A DNA stretch of 64,000 bases, taken from assembly GCA_029990175.1 (NCBI GenBank), contig JARKIP010000064.1, positions 14,712,001-14,776,000 of the forward strand, in the 5' to 3' direction. The position numbers were made by a program, and so were the translations under genes. The notes beneath the pieces are model-generated. The model had not been told where the DNA came from. It did no database searches and worked only from the letters and a program-made list of their open reading frames with translations. Source of the DNA: Petunia secreta (Eukaryota; Streptophyta; Magnoliopsida; Solanales; Solanaceae). This document shows positions 1 to 10,400 of the stretch, piece after piece. The first letter of the stretch is position 1; each line of letters opens with the position of its first letter.

Positions 1-230
1 ACTTTATTGTAAGTCTTTCTCGATCAATGAACACCATATGTAAGTCATTTTTCTTGTCCTTGTACTACTCTACCAACCTCCTCAAAAGATGGATGACTTC
101 CCTAGTCGAGCGATCAGACATGAATTCAAATTGATTCTCAAACATAATTACATCCCTCCTCATCCTCTTCTTTACCACGATCTCCCAAACTTTTATGGAG
201 AGATGCCAAATATTGTGAAAAACAAGTTCT
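1..230 (-). mobile_element. RTE-type LINE reverse-transcriptase fragment
   Basis: Read on the minus strand, this encodes a degenerate stretch resembling plant RTE-clade LINE reverse transcriptase. Visible pieces are ENQFEFMSDRST, then VIHLLRRLVE, then DLHMVFIDREKTY, which corresponds to the family's FIDLEKAYD box. There is an in-frame stop after LRRLVE and the ends are not visible. It continues off the left edge of the window and lies in an intron, or just upstream of the retained exons, of the MADS-box gene. It is inactive. Confidence rests on motif similarity recalled from the family, not on a search. Confidence 0.7.
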
Positions 231-378
231 ATTAAAAAAAAAGGCTATGAGAGACGACTATATTATATAGAAATGAATTGTTTCAATTATATTATCCTAT
301 GTTCTAATCTATAACATATCCACAACATAAGCTGCATATTTTACTGACCTTTTTGTTGCTTACTGTAATACATTGTAG

Positions 379-2216
379 CTAGAGAATAGCCTCAACATGA
401 GATTAAGCAAGGAGATCGCTGACAAAAATCGTGAGCTGAGGTATATCTAGCCTTCCATTCTTTCTTTCCTCCATTCCCCCTTCCAAAAGAAATCACTGAA
501 AAAAGTTTTAACTTAATATGCACAGCAATGAAAATTTACATGATCAGTGCCATTCAATTAATGTGTTATACCAGATCATTATTAACCGTTTATTCTAGTT
601 ATCAATAAGGTTTAAGTTTTTACAAACCTATTATTAGTGTAAACATTTCTAGCTGCACATAACTTAAACTTGAAAAAAGAAAACAATCTCTCTTCATGAT
701 GAGTGTTCTTAATAAACATCAATTTACTTTTTTTATTTTTGACAAATAATGGCATACCTTGCTAGCTATACCTGGACATTAATATTTCTCTATACATATA
801 TATCAGGCAGATGAGAGGTGAAGAACTTGAAGGATTGAGCTTAAATGAATTGCAAAAAATTGAGAAAAAACTTGAAGCTGGACTCACCCGTGTGCTCCAG
901 ATCAAGGTTTAATTTGTTTTTGTTCTTTCTCTTTAACTTTTCGTGTAAAAGGAGTAATGCTTATGCTAATTAGATAAACTCTAAAACTCTATTTTAATCT
1001 CAGGGTACAAGAATTATGGATGAAATTACTAACCTTCAAAAGAAGGTTTGTGCAGATGATTTTATTAGCAAAAATACATTTATTTTTGTTCCTAACGCTA
1101 AGCTACCTCTTTTTTTTTTTGTTAATCTTGCAGGGTGCAGACCTAATGGAAGAAAATAAACAATTGAAACAGAAAGTAAAATCATCAGCTTGAAATCTTC
1201 CGTTATAATTTATAATGTTATAATTAGGGTTAATGGAGTGATCATTTCTTAATTGTGTGCTACTGATTTAACCAGATGGTAATTATGAGTGAAGGAAAGT
1301 TGCCTTTACACTCAGAATTGGAGTGCATGGTGATGGAAGAGGGTCAGTCTTCTGAGTCTATTACTACCCATGTCTGCAGCTGTAGTAGTGGTCCTCCTGA
1401 GGATGATTATTCAAATGCATCTTTGAAGTTAGGGTAAGCTTCCTTAATTATTCTCTCTTTATAGAAAAAGATTTAACTTATAGTACATATTTTTACACAC
1501 TCAGTATAAAATTGTTGTGGCTTTGAAATTGTCTCCTCAACTTGTTGGGACTGATACTCTTTGAGGCATAGTAGTTGTTGTAGCCTACTTTCCTGGTTAC
1601 TGCTTGTTCTACATTATTATTGGCAACCACTATTACTTACAGTTTAGGAGATGTGATAGTGTAGAAATTTGTTTATATTGTTAGATTATAAAAATAAGCT
1701 CTATAAATGTAAAGATGTTTTACACTAACACTTTAAGTTAACTTATTAATGTTGATTGTTTGTCTTACTCTCCAGGTTATTAGCTCACTTGCTATGAGCA
1801 TTTACTTATGGCTATTTTTTTAGGCAATATTATAGTGTAGAAATTGAATGATATTATGGAAATGCATATTGATTACTTGGTCACTATCATGTCTGCATGC
1901 AGTTGTAGTAATGGTCCTACAGTTGAGGATGATTGCTCAGATACATTTCTGAAGTTAGGGTAAGCTTCTTATATTCTTTAAAATTATGTCGCTCGCATCT
2001 CTTTAAAAATTTTCCATGAGTTGTACATTTTGGATGACCCAACATGAGTGTGACGACATTATTTAAAGAGTTCAAGCAACAAAACTTTAAAATATTGCTG
2101 TCACTTTGATCACTTAGCTTGTGCCTAATTAAGATGAAAGCAAGCTTTTTTTTTCTCACCATCTTATTATTCTGGGTTTCCAATAATGATTTTCTATCAG
2201 GCTACCATTCAACTAG
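379..2216 (+). CDS. SVP/StMADS11-clade MADS-box factor, 3' part
   Basis: Only the keratin-like (K) domain and C-terminus are in the window; the MADS DNA-binding exon must lie off the left edge. Exons read: 379-440 (LENSLNMRLSKEIADKNREL), 807-906 (RQMRGEELEGLSLNELQKIE), 1004-1045, 1134-1175, 1276-1433, a duplicate cassette at 1903-1959, and a tiny last exon 2201-2216 encoding GLPFN-stop. The short LKLG|LPFN ending is the classic SVP/AGL24/JOINTLESS-type C-terminus. Family members are nuclear transcription factors that control floral transition, meristem identity or, in tomato, pedicel abscission; K domains mediate dimerisation. Phases are consistent across all junctions. The penultimate exon is present twice (see the separate entry). 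Clade assignment is firm; the exact paralogue is not resolved, so no symbol is given. Confidence 0.88.
1903..1959 (+). other. duplicated penultimate exon of the MADS-box gene
   Basis: This 57-bp segment is a diverged copy of the end of the exon at 1276-1433. Both contain a TGTAGTA(G/A)TGGTCCT core, an ED/DD acidic run and the AAGTTAGG|GTAAGCTT donor. The copy has its own AG acceptor (GCATGCAG) and a length of 19 codons. It can be spliced in frame after the first copy, giving GCSNGPTVEDDCSDTFLKLG before LPFN, or it can be skipped without changing the frame. Flanking intron pieces (TAGTGTAGAAATT near 1660 and again near 1833) also look duplicated. Confidence 0.7.
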
Positions 2217-3050
2217 CAAACTCAAATGGGGAAGCTTTCTTGAGGAATATTATAATAATTTTGTGATGACACTTCATGCAATGATCAGTAGCATATTTGG
2301 CTTTTTCAACAATTTATTGGAATTGCCATAAATGGCTTGTAATTTGTAGCGTTTCTCACTAAATAAAGATGACTTTTCTTGCACTTCTTTAACTGTTCTA
2401 CTACTTTTTAATTTATTCAGATAGTTTTATGACTTTCCTGAAAAGGAAATACTATCCTTACCGTATTGATTCTACTGTATTGAAGGTTGCGACAGAAAGA
2501 ATGATTGATTGCTTGAATGTTGGAGCCATCTACTCGCGAATTATCCCAACATTCTCAGCTTCTTTCTAAAGAAGTGAATGTATTATTAATATCAAATCAT
2601 CCGTATGTATTGTAACAGCCACTTTAATGTACTAGGAGAGTTTAAATTCTTCTAAAAAATTGACTTCTACATACTTTAGGGATCATATACATTCAATAAG
2701 TTTCAAATTTGTGCTAATACCTTTGAATATGATTGAAAGAGTGCTTTATAATAAGAGAAACAAGAAATAATTTCGATTGAAAACATATTTGGTTTTCGAA
2801 ACTGCTCGAACTTACACATTTCCGAAACCAGAAAGAACAATTAATTCTCTGTACATACTAGTATATTTCGTGTGTGTCCAATCTTCCACCGTTTCCACCT
2901 CGGTAACAAACAAAATTTAAAGATCTAATCAAATTTTACAACGTTTTCACATAATTATTAGGTATCCAAAAACTAAATGTCATCCAACCTATCGTCTTAA
3001 TTCATATACAATCAACAAAGGGGGGAGTTCAAAAAAAGTTGTCTAGAAAT
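2217..3050. other. MADS 3' UTR and intergenic stretch
   Basis: AT-rich, with no coding pattern. The first part probably holds the 3' UTR of the MADS-box gene; an AATAAA-like signal lies near 2362. The rest shows nothing recognisable. Confidence 0.4.
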
Positions 3051-3059
3051 AATTAGATA

Positions 3060-3600
3060 CAATGTGCAAATAGTGCAAAAATCCAAAAACAGTGAGAAAC
3101 ATTTAGATGTGGTGCAAAAATACTGCAAATACAGCGAGATACGAGGTGGTTGGTTTTGGTGTAAGTTGAGATACAGCGAGATACAACGAGATACGAGGTG
3201 GTTGGTTTTCTGGTGTAAGTTAAAATACAGCGAGATACAACGAGATACGAGGTGGTTGGTTTTCTGGTGTAAGTTAAAATACAGCGAGATACAACGAGAT
3301 ACAAGGTGGTTGGTTTTCTAGTGTAAGTTGAGATACACCAAGATACAACGAGATATAGCAGTAGAATCAGCTCGAATCTATTGTTGCTTCTATTTAAAGA
3401 AGCTGGGATGAAGTGAAATTTGTAGAAGGTATGAGGAAAAGTGAAATTGGGTAAGATGGGAGGAAGAATGTAAGGTTTTGCTATGTTATAGTATTATTTT
3501 TTGTTGTGTTTTATAATTAATTTTTTCTTTCCTCTATATTAGACAATTTTGCTAAAATATTACTATCTTTTGTAAATAACTTCTCAAAAGCATACTTTCC
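3060..3600. mobile_element. truncated inverted-repeat element with 53-bp minisatellite
   Basis: About four tandem copies of a roughly 53-bp unit (core GAGATACGAGGTGGTTGG followed by TCTGGTGTAAGT and ATACAGCGAGATACAACG) run from about 3130 to 3350. They are followed by an arm (about 3405-3600) that is inverted relative to 3655-3850: both contain ACATTCTTCCTCC or its complement, CTATATTAG/CTATATAGAGG, and TTTGCTAAAAT or its complement. Short open frames over the repeats are periodic artefacts. It is probably one end of an element of the same family as its right neighbour. Confidence 0.55.
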
Positions 3601-3939
3601 TGTAGACAAATCCTTTAGAAAAACTAATCCAAACCATTCGGGTTTTAAAAAGGATTTTTTACGTAAAAATACAAGTTTTAGAACTTAATTACCAAATATA
3701 GCAACATTTTAGCAAAATAACCCTATATAGAGGAAAACACAAGTTAATTACAAATATAGCAATATTTTCCCATAACATACCAAATCCTTACATTCTTCCT
3801 CCTATTTCCCCCACTATCACTTTTGCTCCTCCCATTTATCCCTATTTCAATTTTTCTCCCACCATTTCCCCTAGTTTCACTTTTATTCCTATCATTTCCC
3901 CCAATTTCATTTTTCATCATCCCATCCTCGATGTATCTC

Positions 3940-4195
3940 GTTGTATCTCAACTGTTTCTGCACCTTTTCAACTGTTTCTGCAGCACCGTATCTCAACTGT
4001 TTCTGCACCTTTTCAACTGTTTCTGCAGCACCGTATCTAACTGTTTCTGCACCGTGTCAACTGTTTCTCCACCGTTTCAACTGTTTCTGCAGCACCGTAT
4101 CTAACTGTTTCTACACTGTTTCAACTGTTTCTGCAGCACCGTATCTAACTGTTTCTGCACCGTTTCAACTGTTTCTGCAGCACCGTATCTAACGA
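3940..4195. repeat. minisatellite, AACTGTTTCTGCA family
   Basis: Alternating 15-17 bp and roughly 44-bp periodicities of AACTGTTTCTGCACC and AACTGTTTCTGCAGCAC-CGTATCT. It is preceded at 3930-3950 by GTATCTCGTTGTATCTC, the reverse complement of the unit seen near 3230-3345 in the left-hand element, which links the two elements. Confidence 0.85.
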
Positions 4196-4734
4196 TTGAG
4201 TTATTTCTCTCTCACACACTCACTCTCTATTTATAGAATTAATAAATGTAAATGTAAATGCACATTAAATTTTTATGAAATTGAGCTGAAATGTAAATTA
4301 ATTTTTGTCCTTTTCTGAAATTTTCCCATTATGGGATTAACACGCTGGCGTATCAGTCTATGGATTTGGTTTGGGCTTAATCACGTGCCCCATGATTTTT
4401 GGCATCTTCTTAATTTTTTCTTTTTTATTTCATTTTTGTAGCGGAGCTTTTTGTCAAAGGTCGTTGTTTTGTAACGTTAAAGTAGACTTCATAAAAGCTG
4501 AAAAAATAAAGTAACCTTAAATACAAAGGAGACTTCAAAGCTACCAGCAGTTGTCAGTCACAACGCTGTATTTGGTAAACGTGGCACTCGTCTTTGTCAG
4601 TGCCGTTTATTTGTTCACCAACACCCATTTTTGTCGTGCTTATTGCTGGATCCTGGTAGTGGGCTCACATGGTTAATGGGTCAAATTCCAAAAAAATTCA
4701 AACGGTGTTTACAAAAAGAAAATTCTAGTGATAC

Positions 4735-4910
4735 TGTATCTAAATGTTCAATGAGGCGGAGGGGGTGATGGCGCTGGGGTGGTGGGGATAATGGTGGTGG
4801 GGTGGTGGTGATGGTATTAGGGTGGGGGTTATGGCGTTGGGGTGGTGGTGATGGTGCTAGGGTGGGGGTTATGGCGTTGGGGTGGTGGAGGTGGGTGTGG
4901 GGTGATGGGA
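4735..4910. repeat. G-rich minisatellite (GGTGGTGATGG)
   Basis: Imperfect tandem repeat on the + strand. A unit of about 54 bp contains GGGGTTATGGCGTTGGGGTG and GTGGTGATGGTGCTAGG. Multiple GG and GGGG runs make G-quadruplex formation plausible. It lies inside the inverted-repeat element. Confidence 0.8.
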
Positions 4911-5450
4911 GAAAGAGAGAGTAAGTGAGAGAATTTTTAATTTGGGGGGTAAATGGAAAGTGAAAGTGAAATGTGTTAGATTATTGTTAAATGTGTTAGA
5001 AAAATAATGTTATGCATTGTAATTAGAGAAATATTGCTATCTTTTTGTAATTAAGGGTGAAAATTTGTATATTTGTGTAAAAATCTCTTTTAAAAATAGT
5101 CCAAAAGTTGATTTGCATGATATGCTTCTTTTTGCATGATAATTAAGTTTTGTCTCATGTACGAAAATATCCCAAATATCAAATTTTGATTGCTCCGCCA
5201 AAATTATGAATCAGTCAATTTTTTCATAGGTTTTGACAGTGTGTTCAAAGATTTGGGTGTTGTACCAAAATAGGATTTATTTTGTGCGCTGTCACGGATT
5301 TGGCATCCGTAAGAAGTTCTACATTTCTTGCCCCTCTAAGAAATGGCGATTGCCGGATCTTAGTAGCAACATAACCTGGCGATCGCCAAGAGTTTCCCCC
5401 GGTAACTTCTGACGATTGCTAAGAGCTTCTCTGAGGGGGTAAAAATATAA

Positions 5451-5862
5451 GGGGTCGTTTGGTACATTAAGGTTATCTCGGAATTAATAATAATGAGATT
5501 ATAATACTGGAAGTAATAATGACGAGATTATTTAGTGGATATACTTTTATGGGTTGATGTTTGGTTCATTAGACTAATAATAAGATATAAACTGGGATAA
5601 ACTTTTATTTCTAAATTTAACCTTGACTACCGAAATACCTTTGGAAAAAAAGGTTAGAAAAAGAGAAAATGTGTTATTTTGGTATTTAATCTCGGGATTG
5701 TTATCCCACATGGAGTATGGGATAAAAATAATGCCACAATTATGGTATAAGCTATCCAGGGATTGTTAATCCCAAATTCAAAAATCCTACGAAATGTGGG
5801 ATAACTTAATCCTAAATTTTATCTGAGATTAATAATCCTTATCTCACGTAACAAATAACCTC
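5451..5862. mobile_element. Tourist-like MITE, 412 bp
   Basis: Imperfect terminal inverted repeats GGGGTCGTTTGGTAC and GTAACAAATAACCTC, flanked by a TAA trinucleotide on each side (5448-5450 and 5863-5865). A 3-bp TAA/TTA duplication is the mark of PIF/Harbinger (Tourist) MITEs. There is no coding capacity. The short minus-strand frame at its right edge is not a gene. Confidence 0.7.
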
Positions 5863-5865
5863 TAA

Positions 5866-6290
5866 GAGTTTTCTTACGATATGTTATTTCGCACAAAAAC
5901 TTCAATAGTTGGGCCGTTATTAGAAACTTACAAACAAGTTTGGATAGGTCTAGTAAAAAAAAGTGAAAAGTTGAAGAATCGTTACTGTTAGTGTGTAAGC
6001 CGCTCAAAGAGAAACATCCATCACTTAAATTTTTTTAAAATAGCCATCGCTTAGTCAAATACGAAAAACCTCAAGAATAATTTTTGAAAATTTGAACTAA
6101 ATTCCAGAAAGTTTTATGAAATTTAGTTCAAAGCTCTAGAAATTTTCCTAGGACGGCATATTTTGGCACTCTTTAAGTTTAAAATCTTAGAAATTTTTTC
6201 TGTTCTTTTATGTTTCTTAAATATAACTATTCTACTAAAAGTTTTCAAATATTGACTGTTTCTCGTTCAGCATGCTACAAATCAACTAGA
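5866..6290. other. AT-rich intergenic sequence
   Basis: No gene, repeat unit or clear element end was recognised between the Tourist-like MITE and the next inverted-repeat element. Confidence 0.4.
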
Positions 6291-6299
6291 GGGCCTAAT

Positions 6300-6875
6300 T
6301 TTTACTGGGCAATTTACAAAACTATGACACCATATGCAGTGGTTTGTCTTATTGACCCCCCCTTAAAGTGATTTTGCAAGAATAACCTCTGCTAACTTTA
6401 ATGAATAAATTTCGGATATAAATACCCCTACAAAATCTTACATTGACGCCTGCATCCCGTCCTCCACTTTTTATCTCTTTCCACATTCTTCCAGATAACT
6501 TGAAGTGTTGCTCTGGTCTTATTTTCTCGTAAGTGGTGCCTCTTAGGCAGCACTTGACAACACTTGACTTTGACCCTCTCTTGCATAGGCAACACTTGCC
6601 ATTTTATCTATTCCCATATTCTCTCAGATAACTTGAAGTATTGTCTATGCAACACTTGCCCCTTTAATCTCTTCGCAAGTAGCACTTGCCCTTTATATTC
6701 CCCGAAGAGGCAGCACTTGTCAACTTATAACTTGAAGTGCTGCCTTAGGGATCATTTTGCTAAATCATTCTTAAATGGGGATAAAAAGTCATAACCAGTG
6801 AATCATTTTGCTAAATCATTCTTAAATGGGGATAAAAAGTCATAACCAGTGATATGTGGATACAACCAGTAAAAT
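6300..6875. mobile_element. short element of the 'AAGTGCTGCC' repeat family
   Basis: The left end (6308-6430: GGGCAATTTACAAAACTATG, then TTATTGACC, then GCAAGAATAACCT) matches the reverse complement of 53500-53655. The right end (6780-6860: GGGGATAAAAAGTCATAACC) matches the reverse complement of 49890-49950. The interior is an array of CAGCACTTG/CAACACTTGCC motifs in both orientations. This looks like a small, inverted copy of the family present at 49.9-53.6 kb. No transposase is present. Confidence 0.6.
6751..6852. repeat. perfect 51-bp tandem duplication
   Basis: Two identical 51-bp copies (6751-6801 and 6802-6852), each starting ATCATTTTGCTAAATC and ending CATAACCAGTGA. They duplicate one end of the surrounding element. 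Perfect identity implies a recent event. Confidence 0.95.
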
Positions 6876-7445
6876 TTTTGGGATTTCCACGTAAATAGCC
6901 CACAATATTTCATATTAACAAGTCATTTAGCACTAACATAATATAGCCACAATATTTATATTTAAAATTTAATTTATAATTAAAATATCAAATATAATAG
7001 ATTGATATTTTGTATATATACCTTCTATACACATATATATTTGTTATATATTTTTTAAATATTTATATCATCAAATTATATTTAATAAATATGCTAGGAA
7101 AAGAAAGAAATGACAAAATATGGTTACAAAAAGTGGATAAGGGTTGGGAATGTTATGTGGAGGTAAAAATCCCAAAATTTTTTGATTTTTACTTGTACAA
7201 AACATATAAAATTTTACTACTAATAGATATGTGAAAACTTGTGTAAGGACTAAGGTGTTTCAATGCGTCCATCAAATTGAAAAATTGTAGTACTAATTTT
7301 TGCACTAACTTAAAAAAACTGAAACAAAACTTAAGCAGCACCATACTAAAGGGCCATCTACTGAAATTTTGTGATGTAACCGTGATAACAAAACGAGTTA
7401 GCTGAAAAAGTATTTACAGATCCTAACCACTCCGGCACCGGCGAG

Positions 7446-10400
7446 ATGAACTACTTCCGGCAAAGTCCGACGAGTCGGAGAATAGCATGGCCATTTCAAA
7501 TGGGTGGTCTATTAATGCTTATTTTACCAAATATATTTCCCAGTCTATTCTCTCCACTTGGCCCTTCTTACCCTTCCCTTTTCTCTGTAATCTCTCTTTC
7601 TTTTCTCCATTTTCAGCTTTTACAATTTCCTTTTTTGGCAATTTACTACATACCCACAATAAAGTTTTGATCTTTTTGGTAATTATATCATTCTTGTTTG
7701 GTTGGTGTCTTGTTGGTTTGATTGAACATTGTATGTCAGTGTAGAGATAACTGTTTAGAAAGAGTTTAACTTATATACTAAAAAGTGGGATGTTTATAAG
7801 CTCTAATATAAGACAAGTTAGTATAGAGATTCTTTATATTGACAACGTATATAACTTAAACTCTTTTAGAGATAACTGTTTGATTTTAGAGAATTTCTAA
7901 TTTTATAAAGAGTTTTAAGGTATGTACTTCGTTCTACTAAGAATTTTTTACACTGTCATTTTAGTAAGCATCCTTAGAAAGTGGGATTTTCTAATCTTGA
8001 AAATAAAACAAGTTTACCTGCTACAACAGCTACATGTGACTTGATAGTATAGAATTTCTATACATTGAAGGTGTATACAACTTCAATTCTTTTAGAGGTA
8101 GTTGTTTGATTAAGAGAACTTCTAATGTTAGAAAGAATTTAATTTGTATAGATGTGTTATGAAGAAATTTTTACACTATCAATATACCCCAAGGTAAACA
8201 TCGGTAAAAGTGGATTTATAATCTTGGAATTGAAGTAAAGTTAGCTGCTTTTTTATATTGATGATCTATATAAGTTAAACTCTTTTAGAAAATAGATATT
8301 TAAATATTGGAATGAATTGTGTCATATATGACATAATGGATACAAAAATTCGTTTGGGATTGAGGTTTAGTTGATTGATTGATGTGTTTCTGTGAAGCTC
8401 TGTGGATGAGTAGACCTATTTGAATAAGAAGTTATGGATTAGCTACTGGCTTATGAGATAGTAGTAGAAATCATGATTTGGTCGGTCGGTTGATTCTGAG
8501 CTCCGCTATGTTCAAACTTTTTGTTTCTACATTAATTGGATGTATTCTACTAGCACATTTAGTGAAGAGAGAGAAGTGGAACATGACAGTAGAAAAATGT
8601 TTCGTTTCGTTTGGTTCTGATGGTTAATTCACACTTCAGTGTGCATCACAGAATGCTCCTAAAGATCATATTTTTGAAGTCCGATGCTGTCATTTTTGAG
8701 CTGCTTGAATCATATTAGACTGTTTTATGGACCTATTTGTTAGTTGTTCCTACTGTCAGTCATGGCCAGCTTAGCCATATGGTTCATTTGTGCAATTTGC
8801 AGGAATGGAATGCTCCAAGGCCTATGCATTCGCATTTACTAAACAGCGCTTTGCAACAGCAGACAGTGAGTACAGTTGCCACTTCATTTGTTTTAGCTGT
8901 GGATTGTTATGGAAGTTTTGGACCATTATTCAAATTGTTTATTAGTTCAGTACCTTTCAGTCTACTGCTCAAGAAGCAGACCTCTGGTCACCCTTGCCTA
9001 ACCAGGGATGGGACGCCTGCGCTAATAATCAAGACACTCATTGTGAGAGTTACACCATGCTATTACATCTTGCCTCTGCATCTGATGAGTTTAAATTCTT
9101 CGAGTTCTAACCATTTTTCTATTGTATGTACATTATGTAGCATTGCCTATGAAGTCCCAGGGGTACATACAGGTGTTTCTGGACGGAGGACTGAACCAAC
9201 AGAGAATGGGGGTATGTATTTTCAGTTATATTGGTTAATTTTTGGATTCTTGATGTATATTACTTTGGGACACTTTGGTCTCGCGATTGATTTTTTAATT
9301 GCTTTCTTTACTTCAATGATAGATTTGTGATGCAGTAGCTGTTGCAAAAATCTTAAATGCAACACTTGTAATTCCATATCTTGAAGTAAATCCAGTTTGG
9401 CAGGACACAAGGTATTTTGCAGCTATTGCAGCTTTTATTAAGTACTTTTAATGTTTTATGTGAAGTGCCTTTTTTGAATCCTTACCGGAAGTGCTTTTCT
9501 CAGTTCCTTTGCAGATATATTTGATGTTGATCACTTTATCAATATCTTGAGTGGTGATGTCTCTATAGTTAAAGAGCTTCCCAGTGACTACTCCTGGAGT
9601 ACCAGAGAATATTATGCGACTGGCATACGAGCTACTAGAATTAAGACTGCGCCTGTACATGCTTCTGCTACATGGTACCTGGAGAATGTTCTGCCTCTAA
9701 TGCAGAGGTATTACTGAAATATCAACCTCCTTTTTGAGATTTACTGCCTTTTACTCACCAAGTATTCATGTCATTGCACTCAAGTATGTCCGACTACTGA
9801 AAAGCTTTTCGCTGGGCATGATGGCTACATTTATGCAAGTGCTTTGACATCCATTCATTTTTTTAGGCACAGTTCATCTTTTATGAGTCATAGAACTAAA
9901 ACAGATGCATTTGTAGTCTTTTTAATGGACAGATATACACAAAGTTATGGAAATATCTAAAAATTTCAAATCCTCTCGAAAATGTGAATCATTGAATCAA
10001 AATGGACCCCGACGTTTACTTGGCCTTTGAGAAACTACTAGTTTGGACAACATTGCAACCATATATCCCACCCCTTGGGCAACGGGAAGGAAAAAAGAAA
10101 ATAGTCATGGGATTCAGCCACAAATACTGATCAGTTGCATCAGCATAGCAATATTTCATCATCACATAAGAGTCATAACACTGTTCTGTAGCTTTTTAGC
10201 TTGCAACCGAACAATCCACAACATTCACTACCTGATGCATTTTGTAGATTGCTTGATATACACCGGGATACACTTGCTTTCAAAAGTTGAGACTTGCTAC
10301 TGAGTTCTCTTTCATGATGGTAAAATCAAGCTTGATCTCACAACTAGACTATTTGCTTCTTTCTTCCAGCTACGGGATCGTGGCTATAGCTCCATTCTCT

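Larger units (their letters stand above)
3640..5095. mobile_element. terminal-inverted-repeat element filled with minisatellites
   Basis: The left end (about 3640-3780) and the right end (about 4960-5095, reverse complemented) align loosely over roughly 100 bp. Both carry a GATTTTTTAC/GATTTTTACAC start, then TTAATTAC, then ATAGCAA(C/T)ATTT. Between them lie two unrelated minisatellites: an AACTGTTTCTGCA(CC/GCACC) array at 3940-4195 and a G-rich GGTGGTGATGG array at 4735-4910. There is no transposase frame. The structure resembles a non-autonomous MULE or foldback element; the superfamily is not settled and no clear target duplication was found. Confidence 0.55.

Noticed and set aside
3053..4192. 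Several 83-93 codon frames with repeating peptides (YLVVSRC..., FSTVSAAP...)
   Set aside because: Periodic translations of minisatellites inside transposable elements, with no start context or domain.
8737..9330. 197-codon open frame
   Set aside because: Reads through exons and introns of the O-fucosyltransferase gene in the wrong frames; no independent gene.
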